In this document: positions 7,227-13,872 of the stretch, in pieces | Numbering within the stretch: the stretch's first letter is position 1 | Layout: the number at the start of each line of letters is the position of its first letter | Source: Candidatus Segatella mututuai | GTDB lineage: Bacteria; Bacteroidota; Bacteroidia; Bacteroidales; Bacteroidaceae | Reading direction: 5' to 3' | DNA length: 14,668 nt | Assembly (NCBI GenBank): GCA_002439605.1 | Contig: DJOI01000072.1 | Span: forward strand, 11,938 to 26,605 | Notes under the pieces: model-generated | What the model was told of the DNA's origin: nothing | Databases searched by the model: none | The model's input: the letters and a program-made list of their open reading frames with translations, nothing else | Program-made: the position numbers and the translations under genes

Positions 7227-9134
7227 ATGAATATCAAAGAAAGTTATCAACAGTGTGTGGATAAGTATGTCGCCGATGTAGCGGCTTTGAAGCGAAAGAC
7301 CAATGGCTTCATTACGGGCGAGTTACTGTCGTTCGCCGCTATCATCACCTTTGTGGTGTGTTATTTCGCTATGGATGGGGATACGAAGCATTGGCTTCTG
7401 GGAGCTGTGCTGGCCCTGATAGCCTACTTCTGCATCCGTCATTTCGACGACAAAAACAAGGAACGGATTGTCCATCTTTCCGCCTTGCTGAAAGTCTTTC
7501 AAGATGAGCTAAAGGGGATGGAGGGGGATTTCACCCCTTTCGAGACAGGTGCGCAATATCAGAATCCACAGCATCCCTATAGTTTCGACCTCGATGTGTT
7601 TGGCAAGGATTCGCTTTTCAACTGGATTTGTCGTACAATAACTTCGGGCGGTTCCGATGTGTTGGCGGAGAATCTTTCTCGTGAGACTCCTCTTAGTCGA
7701 GAAGAACTGGCGAAAAAAACAGCTCTCCAGAAGGAACTTGCCGAACAGGGGGAAAACTGGCGGATGGAATTCTTGGCTCTTGGGGAAAAAAACAAAAATG
7801 AAGTTTTGGATAGTCCTGTTAGAAATGCCAGTTATTCTAAACTAAATAATCTGCATGTGGATATGGCTGCAGAGCCAACTCGACGAGTGATAGGCTATCA
7901 GAAGATAAACACTGAAGCCGTGGCGGATGCGATGCAAAAGGTTTCGGCGATGGCGGTGCCTGCATGGTTTGGTTCGGTAGCTGCGCTTGCGCTGGGGTGG
8001 CTGTTAATCATAGGTGTATGTGGCTCGGTGCTACTCTCCATCCTCGGTGTCGTATCGGTGAATGTGCCATTGTGGTGGGTGATGATACAGTATATGGTTG
8101 TCTTCTTTGTTTGCAAGCGAACACTCGATAAGATAGATAGCAATGGTGGAAAGTTGCGCTGCCAGTTGGTGGCTTATTCCCAGATTCTCCAGTTAATAGC
8201 TCGCCGCCATTTCCATAGCGAGTTAGGCAAAGAGATGCAGGCACAGTTGGCGGAGGCTCTTCCATCCTTCGCCCAGTTGGAGAAAATCCTCAAGGGATAC
8301 GACCGTCGTGGCAACTTTCTCGGTCTCTTCTTCACCGATGCCTTCATGCTGAGCGACTTCTTCCTCGTGCGCAGCTTCTTGAAATGGAAGGATACCTATA
8401 TGGTGAAGATGGAGGAGTGGATGGACATTGTGAGCGAACTGGATGCAGCCGTTTCGATGGCAGATTTCAGATACAATCATCCCGAGGCGGTGGAAGCGGA
8501 AATCGTCGATGGCTCTTCCGTGCTCTTCGAGGCAAAGAACCTCTATCATCCATTCCTTGGCGCGAATGCAGTGAAGAATGATTTCTACATCAAGGACGGC
8601 AACTATTACATTGTTACAGGAGCCAATATGGCGGGCAAGAGCACCTTCCTTCGTTCACTCGGGGTCAACTATATTCTTGCCATGTCGGGCATGCCTGTCT
8701 TTGCCGATTCTCTCAAGGTGTCACGTTTTCAACTCTTCTCCAGCATGCGCACCACCGACGACCTTACTCATGGCATTTCCTATTTCAATGCCGAGCTTTT
8801 GCGTCTTGAGCAACTCATGCGGTTTTGTAAGCGCAGTGACTTTCACACCCTCATCATTCTCGACGAGATACTGAAAGGAACCAATTCTTTGGACAAACTC
8901 AATGGCTCTCGGCTCTTCCTTGAGTCCATCTCCAGCATGCCCGTTGCGGGAGTTATAGCCACCCACGACCTGGAATTGTCCAAAATGGCAGAAAGCTGTC
9001 CCGAACGTTTCCACAACTATTGTTTTGAGATAGACCTCGGCACCGATGTCACCTATACCTATAAGATACAGCCGGGTGTGGCGCGCAATCAGAACGCCAC
9101 CTTCTTGCTCAATAAGCTATTGCAGCGAAACTAA
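7227..9134 (+). CDS. Membrane-anchored MutS-family ATPase
   Basis: This gene encodes 635 residues from ATG 7227; a TTG two codons earlier is an unlikely start. Hydrophobic segments at about 32-49 and 56-72 form a hairpin, and another pair lies at about 247-272 and 281-297, giving around four membrane passes. The region between 300 and 445 resembles the MutS lever/clamp helices. The C-terminal MutS ATPase domain (about 430-635) has Walker A GANMAGKST (465-473), Walker B LIILDE (542-547) with the MutS-style continuation ILKGTNSLD, and ATHDLEL (578-584). The N-terminal mismatch-recognition domain and the Smr nuclease domain of MutS2 are absent, so classic mismatch repair is unlikely. Similar membrane MutS-like proteins are annotated in Bacteroidetes as DNA mismatch repair proteins by homology of the ATPase alone. 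No terminator separates it from the upstream gene. Confidence 0.88.
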   Translation: MNIKESYQQCVDKYVADVAALKRKTNGFITGELLSFAAIITFVVCYFAMDGDTKHWLLGAVLALIAYFCIRHFDDKNKERIVHLSALLKVFQDELKGMEGDFTPFETGAQYQNPQHPYSFDLDVFGKDSLFNWICRTITSGGSDVLAENLSRETPLSREELAKKTALQKELAEQGENWRMEFLALGEKNKNEVLDSPVRNASYSKLNNLHVDMAAEPTRRVIGYQKINTEAVADAMQKVSAMAVPAWFGSVAALALGWLLIIGVCGSVLLSILGVVSVNVPLWWVMIQYMVVFFVCKRTLDKIDSNGGKLRCQLVAYSQILQLIARRHFHSELGKEMQAQLAEALPSFAQLEKILKGYDRRGNFLGLFFTDAFMLSDFFLVRSFLKWKDTYMVKMEEWMDIVSELDAAVSMADFRYNHPEAVEAEIVDGSSVLFEAKNLYHPFLGANAVKNDFYIKDGNYYIVTGANMAGKSTFLRSLGVNYILAMSGMPVFADSLKVSRFQLFSSMRTTDDLTHGISYFNAELLRLEQLMRFCKRSDFHTLIILDEILKGTNSLDKLNGSRLFLESISSMPVAGVIATHDLELSKMAESCPERFHNYCFEIDLGTDVTYTYKIQPGVARNQNATFLLNKLLQRN

Positions 9135-9140
9135 ACCTTT

Positions 9141-9158
9141 CACGCACGCAGTTGCGTG
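9141..9158. other. Small perfect hairpin CACGCA/TGCGTG after the MutS-like gene
   Basis: CACGCA (9141-9146) and TGCGTG (9153-9158) form a six-pair stem with a six-base loop, seven bases after the stop codon. No T run follows. It could protect the 3' end of the transcript or be chance; the real terminator is further downstream. Confidence 0.4.
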
Positions 9159-9206
9159 ATAAGAATACGACATGGATTCGTGCACAGGAAAGCTATGCCT
9201 ATTATA

Positions 9207-9247
9207 AAAAAGAAGAGCAGAAATTCTTTCGAACTTCCGCTCTTTTT
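9207..9247. terminator. Bidirectional intrinsic terminator between the MutS-like gene and fba
   Basis: AAGAGC (9213-9218) pairs with GCTCTT (9239-9244), and after one mismatch GAA pairs with TTC inside. A T run follows on the + strand (9243-9247). An A run precedes it (9206-9211), which is a T run on the - strand. It therefore serves both the + strand operon and the convergent fba gene. Confidence 0.8.
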
Positions 9248-9271
9248 ATGTGTCCTGACAACCACGACGGA

Positions 9272-10288
9272 TTAGTCGAGGTTAGCCAACTTGTTGTCTG
9301 AACCAAGAACGTCTGTGATCTTGTGCTTGTAGAGATCTACCATGAACTCACGAGCCTTGCCGCAGTACTGACGTGGGTCGAAGTACTCTGGGTGCTCAGC
9401 CAATGTCTCACGAACACCAGCAGTGAAAGCAAGACGAGAGTCTGAATCAATGTTGATCTTGCAAACTGCGCTTTTAGCAGCCTTACGAAGCTGATCCTCT
9501 GGAATACCAACTGCATTAGGCAACTTGCCACCGAACTTGTTGATGATATCAACATACTCCTGAGGAACTGAAGAAGAACCGTGGAGAACGATTGGGAAAC
9601 CTGGAAGTTGCTTCTCAACTGCTGCCAATACGTCGAATGCCAATGGAGGAGGAATCAAGCGACCAGTCTTAGGGTCACGTGTGCACTGCTCTGGCTTGAA
9701 CTTGTAAGCACCATGAGAAGTACCAATTGAGATTGCCAATGAATCAACGCCTGTACGAGTTGCGAAATCCACAACCTCCTCAGGCTTTGTATAATGAGAC
9801 TCCTCAGATGCCACGTCATCCTCAACACCAGCGAGGACACCCAGCTCACCCTCTACAGTTACATCGTACTGATGAGCATAGTCTACAACCTTTCTGGTCA
9901 AGGCAATATTCTCCTCATATGGAAGAGAAGAACCATCGATCATTACAGAAGAGAAGCCGAAGTCAACACAGCTCTTACAGGTCTCGAAGCTATCTCCGTG
10001 ATCGAGGTGAAGCACAATCTCAGGATGCTTGCAGCCCAACTCCTTAGCGTACTCTACTGCACCCTCTGCCAAATAACGAAGCAAAGTAGGGTTTGCATAC
10101 TTACGAGCGCCTCTAGAAACCTGGAGAATAACAGGTGACTTCAATTCTGAAGAAGCCTGGATGATAGCCTGAAGCTGCTCCAAGTTGTTGAAATTGAAAG
10201 CAGGAACGGCCCAACCGCCCTTGATAGCTCTTGCGAACATTTCCTTAGTGTTCACAAGACCGATTTTCTTGTAATCTACTACTGCCAT
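9272..10288 (-). CDS. fba: Class II fructose-bisphosphate aldolase
   Basis: This gene encodes 338 residues. It catalyses reversible cleavage of fructose 1,6-bisphosphate to dihydroxyacetone phosphate and glyceraldehyde 3-phosphate in glycolysis and gluconeogenesis, in the cytoplasm. It is a Zn-dependent TIM-barrel enzyme. The visible motifs are LHLDHGDSFE (Asp96, the active-site acid, and His97, a zinc ligand), VEGELG (146-151), GTSHGAYK (His192, zinc ligand), VLHGSSSVP (His236, zinc ligand) and NIDSDSR (279-285), the phosphate-binding end. Length and motif order are normal. The codon choice resembles that of the ribosomal genes here, as expected for a highly expressed enzyme. It has its own promoter and is followed by a terminator, so it is monocistronic. 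Confidence 0.97.
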   Translation of the reverse strand: MAVVDYKKIGLVNTKEMFARAIKGGWAVPAFNFNNLEQLQAIIQASSELKSPVILQVSRGARKYANPTLLRYLAEGAVEYAKELGCKHPEIVLHLDHGDSFETCKSCVDFGFSSVMIDGSSLPYEENIALTRKVVDYAHQYDVTVEGELGVLAGVEDDVASEESHYTKPEEVVDFATRTGVDSLAISIGTSHGAYKFKPEQCTRDPKTGRLIPPPLAFDVLAAVEKQLPGFPIVLHGSSSVPQEYVDIINKFGGKLPNAVGIPEDQLRKAAKSAVCKINIDSDSRLAFTAGVRETLAEHPEYFDPRQYCGKAREFMVDLYKHKITDVLGSDNKLANLD

Positions 10289-10382
10289 AATTATATAAAT
10301 TTTATAGTTTTATGAAACATTCAATTCTTAACTTTGAAATAGACCTCCCCGAAAAGGATTGTCGCTAATCTCTGTTCGAGTG

Positions 10383-10414
10383 CAAAATTAGCTTTTTCAA
10401 TTGAAACAGCAAAA
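10383..10414 (-). promoter_or_regulatory. Promoter of fba
   Basis: On the - strand, TTTTG (10414-10410), 19 bases, then TAATTTTG (10390-10383) is an excellent match to the Bacteroidetes consensus. Transcription starting near 10376-10378 would give a leader of about 90 bases before the ATG at 10288. Confidence 0.85.
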
Positions 10415-10425
10415 TGTAAAGCTAA
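10388..10425. promoter_or_regulatory. Palindromic element inside the fba promoter (candidate operator)
   Basis: TTTCAATTGAAA (10395-10406) is a perfect 12-base palindrome. It extends to a 20-base palindrome with a single mismatched pair (10391-10410). An outer 8-base inverted repeat, TTAGCTTT (10388-10395) and AAAGCTAA (10418-10425), flanks the -33 box. The palindrome fills the spacer between the -33 and -7 boxes, the classical place for a repressor or a MerR-type activator. No cognate regulator is identified. Confidence 0.6.
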
Positions 10426-10512
10426 CTTTTCATCCCTCAAACAAGTTAAAAAAGTTTATATTTTTCACTATTACGCTACACCTTTCTTTTTTTGTAAGAT
10501 ACAGATGGCAAT

Positions 10513-11745
10513 TTATGCGTCCACTTCTTTTTGTGCTTCCACCTTCTTGATATAATACTCGCGCACAGCATAAGCAAGCACGACGATGAAGCCAACCAAG
10601 GGCACGGCAAAAGGCATCACTATATGTGTGCGGTCGGCTATGACTCCCATCAAAAGGAAGCCACAACCACCTATAGGAGTCATCATAAGAAGCGAGGAGG
10701 CGCTCTTGGTAAGATTGCCTAAACCTACAAGGGCTATCGAGAAGATGGTGGGGAACATGATGGCCTCGAAAAGATAGTTGCACAACAACGCCACCAAAGA
10801 AACTTTGCCTAAGCAACACAAGACCAACACATTGCACACCACGCAGCCTACAGCACAAACAAGCAACAGTGTAGTAGCTGCCACATGACGCATCACCCAA
10901 CTGCCTAAGAAACGCCCTGCCATGAAGCAAGCCAAGGCTCCTGTCAACACCAACGAAGCGGTACGGTCGGACATCCAATGCATGCCGGTTACGAAATTGA
11001 TAAAATAACTGTTGATGGAAATCTCCGCCACCTCATAACTCAGCAAGGCAAAAAGACCGAAGACAAACATCTTGTGATGGGTGAAGAGCTTGCGTATGTT
11101 GGAACCGTGTTCCTTGTCCTCGGAGGTCTGCTCATGTCTGATTTCTGGAAGGTTGACCCGAGAGAAGACAACGGCTATGACAAGCACCAATGCGCCCAAA
11201 ATGGAATAAGGAACCACCACATTGCCACCCTGCTCTGTATTATTGAAGAGGAACTGACCGATACACAATGTGGCAAAGATGCCTCCCAGGCCATTGAACG
11301 ACTGCGAGAGGTTCAAGCGACTCGTGGCAGTTTCCTTGGCACCCAATTCGGTGACATATGGGTTGGCTGCCGTCTCCAGGAACACCAATCCACAGCCAAT
11401 GACAAAAAGGCATCCGAGAAAGGCATAGAAACTTCCCACAGCCGCGCCAGGTATGAAGAGCAACGAGCCCATGCCGAAGAGCAGAAGCCCGAACACCACG
11501 CCACGGCGATAGCCATAGCGATTGATGAAGATGCCAGCAGGTATCGCCATCAAGAAATAGCCTAAATAGGTGGTAACCTGAATCAAGGCGGAATGGGTGA
11601 TACTGATATGCAAAGCATTCTGGAAATGCTTGTTGAGTACATCCAGAATGGCACGTGCGAAGCCCCACAAGAAGAAGAGCGATGTAATCAATACAAATGG
11701 TAGGAAATACTTTCTGTCTGTAATTTTCTTTTGTTCTGTTGACAT
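10513..11745 (-). CDS. fucP: FHS-family sugar:H+ symporter (FucP-like MFS transporter)
   Basis: This gene encodes 410 residues with about 12 hydrophobic segments. The family (fucose-galactose-glucose:H+ symporters, within the major facilitator superfamily) imports hexoses across the inner membrane with protons. Signature segments are FFLWGFARAILDVLNKHFQ (24-42), with Asp35 equivalent to E. coli FucP Asp46; FLETAANPYVTELGA (122-136), with Glu124 equivalent to FucP Glu135; and SRLNLSQSFNGLGG (142-155). A hydrophilic, charged central loop lies at about 203-222. The symbol is given at family level: the sugar (fucose, glucose or galactose) cannot be read from the sequence, and no fucose catabolism gene is in the window. 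It lies upstream of fba on the same strand, but fba has its own promoter. I found no convincing terminator in between. Confidence 0.9.
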   Translation of the reverse strand: MSTEQKKITDRKYFLPFVLITSLFFLWGFARAILDVLNKHFQNALHISITHSALIQVTTYLGYFLMAIPAGIFINRYGYRRGVVFGLLLFGMGSLLFIPGAAVGSFYAFLGCLFVIGCGLVFLETAANPYVTELGAKETATSRLNLSQSFNGLGGIFATLCIGQFLFNNTEQGGNVVVPYSILGALVLVIAVVFSRVNLPEIRHEQTSEDKEHGSNIRKLFTHHKMFVFGLFALLSYEVAEISINSYFINFVTGMHWMSDRTASLVLTGALACFMAGRFLGSWVMRHVAATTLLLVCAVGCVVCNVLVLCCLGKVSLVALLCNYLFEAIMFPTIFSIALVGLGNLTKSASSLLMMTPIGGCGFLLMGVIADRTHIVMPFAVPLVGFIVVLAYAVREYYIKKVEAQKEVDA

Positions 11746-11900
11746 TATTATTTATTTTCCTTCTAAAATTACGCTAAAATATGCCGAATAGCTTAAAATG
11801 AGCAATTTATGAGTTTTTCACCTCAATAGAGGTAATGATTTGGCAATGGTGCTAATTTCTTCAATGCGCATAGCATTGCTTGCCTAACAACTCTTTTTTT
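11746..11900 (-). promoter_or_regulatory. Long 5' leader of the sugar transporter gene with two hairpins
   Basis: The promoter at 11907-11940 implies a leader of about 155 bases. It contains two perfect small hairpins. ACCTC/GAGGT (11820-11824 with 11829-11833) has a four-base loop. CAATGC/GCATTG (11862-11867 with 11873-11878) has a five-base loop. No known riboswitch is recognised. A weaker -7-like box, TAATTTTA on the - strand (11771-11764), lies closer to the gene. Confidence 0.35.
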
Positions 11901-11906
11901 CATGTG

Positions 11907-11940
11907 CAAAGGTAATATCAGTATCCGAGAAAAGCAAAAA
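11907..11940 (-). promoter_or_regulatory. Promoter of the sugar transporter gene
   Basis: On the - strand, TTTTTG (11940-11935), 20 bases, then TACCTTTG (11914-11907) matches the Bacteroidetes promoter consensus well. It is divergent from the R-M operon promoter, about 75 bases away. Confidence 0.75.
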
Positions 11941-11960
11941 TATAGAGTTAAAAAATTATA

Positions 11961-11996
11961 TTTAAGCATTTAAATGATAATAATTCATTATCTTTG
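11961..11996 (+). promoter_or_regulatory. R-M operon promoter with overlapping inverted repeats
   Basis: TATCTTTG (11989-11996) is a perfect -7 box, 20 bases before the regulator ATG at 12016. No clear TTTG is present at -33. In its place lie two inverted repeats: TTTAA-GCAT-TTAAA (11961-11974) and AATGA-N7-TCATT (11973-11977 with 11985-11989), the second touching the -7 box. These are candidate operators for the XRE regulator encoded immediately downstream. A weak -33 box is consistent with regulation, but the A+T-rich context makes chance repeats possible. Confidence 0.55.
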
Positions 11997-12015
11997 CATT
12001 CAAAAAGAACATACA

Positions 12016-12228
12016 ATGGATGTAAATCGTTTAAAGATAGTTTTGGTTGAACAGAAACAGACCAGTAAATGGTTGGCAGAGCAGTTAGGAGTAAATCCTT
12101 CAACTGTTTCTAAGTGGTGCACAAACACTTCACAACCTCCGTTGGAAACATTAATTCAAATAGCACAGTTTTTGAATGTTGATGTTAAAGAACTGATTTG
12201 CATACCTCAAAAGACAAATAGAAAATGA
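12016..12228 (+). CDS. Small XRE-family helix-turn-helix regulator of the R-M operon
   Basis: This gene encodes 70 residues from ATG 12016. The ATG at 11974 lies upstream of the -7 box and cannot be in the transcript. The whole protein is one HTH_3/XRE domain: QTSKWLAEQLGVNPSTVSKWC (about 15-35) is the helix-turn-helix, followed by PPLETLIQIAQFLNVDVKEL. The size and position fit a controller-type protein of a restriction-modification system or a simple autorepressor. Its stop overlaps the methyltransferase start as ATGA (12225-12228), implying translational coupling. I infer that it controls its own promoter and thereby the whole operon. Activation versus repression cannot be decided from sequence. 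Confidence 0.88.
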   Translation: MDVNRLKIVLVEQKQTSKWLAEQLGVNPSTVSKWCTNTSQPPLETLIQIAQFLNVDVKELICIPQKTNRK

Positions 12229-13568
12229 CAAAAATAAATAATGGTTTTTCTTTGTTCGATTTTTGTAAAAAGAGAGCAGACAAACTACAGATATACGGAG
12301 AAGAAACACTTGATGAAGAAGGGAATATTATTCCTTTTATTGACCAAGCTGCTTTGATAACACATTACTTGCAACTAAGAAATAAAAATGTAAATATGCC
12401 TTATGAGCAACAAGCAAAGGGTATATTGGATTTGTGGTACGAATTTGTAAAGGGGGAACAGCAAAAGAAGCCAAAGAACTTTAATTTTGTAGGGGAATCT
12501 TCTGCTGCTATTCAAGGGTACTTGTTTCCAGATTTGTTTCAAGCTCCATTCCAAGCTCCAGCAAATCCAAAGTTCACATTTATTGATTTGTTTGCAGGAA
12601 TAGGTGGCTTTAGAATGGCTTTCCAGAATCTGGGTGGAGAATGTGTATTTTCATCAGAGTGGGACGAACAAGCAAAAAAGACATATTATGCAAACTATGG
12701 CGAAGTGCCTTTTGGCGATATAACGAAAGAAAGCACAAAGAATAAAATTCCTAAAGGTTTTGATATTCTTTGTGCAGGTTTCCCATGTCAAGCTTTCTCT
12801 CTTGCAGGAAAACGTTTAGGTTTTGAAGAAACCAGAGGAACGTTATTTTTTGATGTCGCAGAAATACTTCGTAGGTATCAACCTAAAGCTTTCTTCCTTG
12901 AAAATGTAAAGGGACTTGTCATTCATGACAAAGGCAAAACATTCAAAACAATATTAAATACTTTGGATGAAGTTGGCTATGTAGTGCCAAATCCAGAGAT
13001 TGTAAATGCAATGTACTTTGGAGTTCCACAACATCGTGAAAGAATTTACATTGTAGGTTTCAGAAAAGACCTTGGTATAAAGAAGGAAGATTTCTCTTAC
13101 CCAATACAGAAAGAGGTTACGAAAAAATGGATTGATGTTAGAGAGGAAAATCCTGTTCCTGCTAAGTACTATCTTTCCACAACATACATAGATACTCTGA
13201 TACGGCATAAAGCTCGCCATGAAGCTAAAGGACATGGTTTCGGCTATGATATAATTCCTGATGATGGCATTGCACATGCAATTGTCGTAGGAGGAATGGG
13301 AAGAGAGTGCAATCTTGTTATTGACTTCCGCCAAAAAGATTTAACACCAACAACAAGAATCAAAGGAGAAGTAAATAAGCAAGGGTGGCGCAAGATGACC
13401 CCAAGAGAATGGGCTCGCCTACAAGGCTATCCAGATAATTTTAGAATAGTAGTTGCTGATGCTTCGGCATACAAGCAATTTGGTAATAGTGTAGCTGTGC
13501 CCGCTATCCAGGCTACAGCAAGTCAATTACTTAAAACATTGAAAGAACATGGCTATATCGGGAAATAA
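12225..13568 (+). CDS. DNA (cytosine-5) methyltransferase of an HpaII-type R-M system
   Basis: This gene encodes 447 residues. It transfers a methyl group from S-adenosylmethionine to C5 of cytosine and protects the host target site. The conserved motifs are in order: I FIDLFAGIGG (119-128), IV GFPCQAFS (185-192) with catalytic Cys188, VI ENVKG (226-230), VIII QHRERIYIVGF (269-279), IX REWARLQGYP (394-403) and X QFGNSVAVP (418-426). The target-recognition region (about 300-385) includes KGHGFGYDII and GGMGRECNLVIDFR. With the HpaII-family endonuclease next to it, CCGG is the expected target (inferred). Residues 1-115 precede motif I and are unusual, because most C5 methyltransferases begin close to it. 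The segment ends in the repeated QAPFQAPA linker. It overlaps the regulator by 4 bases and the endonuclease by 20. Its codons are more A/T-rich than those of the flanking housekeeping genes, suggesting horizontal acquisition. Confidence 0.95.
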   Translation: MTKINNGFSLFDFCKKRADKLQIYGEETLDEEGNIIPFIDQAALITHYLQLRNKNVNMPYEQQAKGILDLWYEFVKGEQQKKPKNFNFVGESSAAIQGYLFPDLFQAPFQAPANPKFTFIDLFAGIGGFRMAFQNLGGECVFSSEWDEQAKKTYYANYGEVPFGDITKESTKNKIPKGFDILCAGFPCQAFSLAGKRLGFEETRGTLFFDVAEILRRYQPKAFFLENVKGLVIHDKGKTFKTILNTLDEVGYVVPNPEIVNAMYFGVPQHRERIYIVGFRKDLGIKKEDFSYPIQKEVTKKWIDVREENPVPAKYYLSTTYIDTLIRHKARHEAKGHGFGYDIIPDDGIAHAIVVGGMGRECNLVIDFRQKDLTPTTRIKGEVNKQGWRKMTPREWARLQGYPDNFRIVVADASAYKQFGNSVAVPAIQATASQLLKTLKEHGYIGK

Positions 13569-13872
13569 AGGTGAATGGAGTGAAATATACACTTTGTTCA
13601 AGTTATTAGGAGAAGGAAAGGTTCATGCTGGTGATGCCGACATGAACAAGTTGGATTTGTACTATCCTATTCTCAATATTATTCGTGAAGAAAGCAAGAA
13701 ATATGAGTACAAGCCCGACACAGACCAACATATAGTAGTTATAGATGAGGACGGTTGTGAATTCGCAAGAATATCCATGAACAAATTTTTGGAAGAATCC
13801 TCTAAATTACTTGAAGAGATAAAAACGGCAAATGACCGTGCTTTTACCTCCCTGCGACAGAATCTTTTATGA
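13549..13872 (+). CDS. HpaII-family restriction endonuclease, N-terminal part (split gene)
   Basis: This reading frame encodes 107 residues. The start GNKGEWSEIYTLFKLLGEGK (residues 5-24) is typical of the N terminus of HpaII-family type II endonucleases, as I recall them. The frame ends at TGA 13870-13872, where the next frame has just begun (ATGA). The two parts sum to about 360 residues, the expected length of one whole endonuclease of this family. I therefore read this as the first third of a split or frameshifted endonuclease, not an independent gene. Its ATG lies inside the methyltransferase gene (20-base overlap), giving coupled translation. Residues 41-107 are mostly predicted-helical and contain no obvious catalytic site. 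Confidence 0.8.
   Translation: MAISGNKGEWSEIYTLFKLLGEGKVHAGDADMNKLDLYYPILNIIREESKKYEYKPDTDQHIVVIDEDGCEFARISMNKFLEESSKLLEEIKTANDRAFTSLRQNLL

Noticed and set aside
6687..7250. Open reading frame of 187 residues on the - strand
   Set aside because: It lies antisense over the well-supported C-terminal part of the receiver/ATP-binding gene, has no recognisable domain, and reads as a shadow of that gene's codon bias.
10430..10978. Open reading frame of 182 residues on the - strand, Cys/Arg-rich
   Set aside because: It overlaps the end of the sugar transporter in another frame. The Cys/Arg composition is typical of a wrong-frame reading of a membrane protein gene.
10978..11565. Open reading frame of 195 residues on the + strand
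   Set aside because: It is antisense to the sugar transporter, which has clear family motifs and a promoter. The antisense product is low-complexity and polar, without a recognisable family.
11974..12015. Fourteen-residue N-terminal extension of the XRE regulator from ATG 11974
   Set aside because: The ATG is upstream of the -7 box (11989-11996) and would not be transcribed. The HTH domain begins normally from ATG 12016.
13864..13872. Programmed -1 frameshift site in the endonuclease gene
   Set aside because: The sequence T CTT TTA TGA does not follow X XXY YYZ, and I see no strong downstream stem-loop or upstream Shine-Dalgarno stimulator. Reinitiation at ATGA or a single-base indel is simpler.
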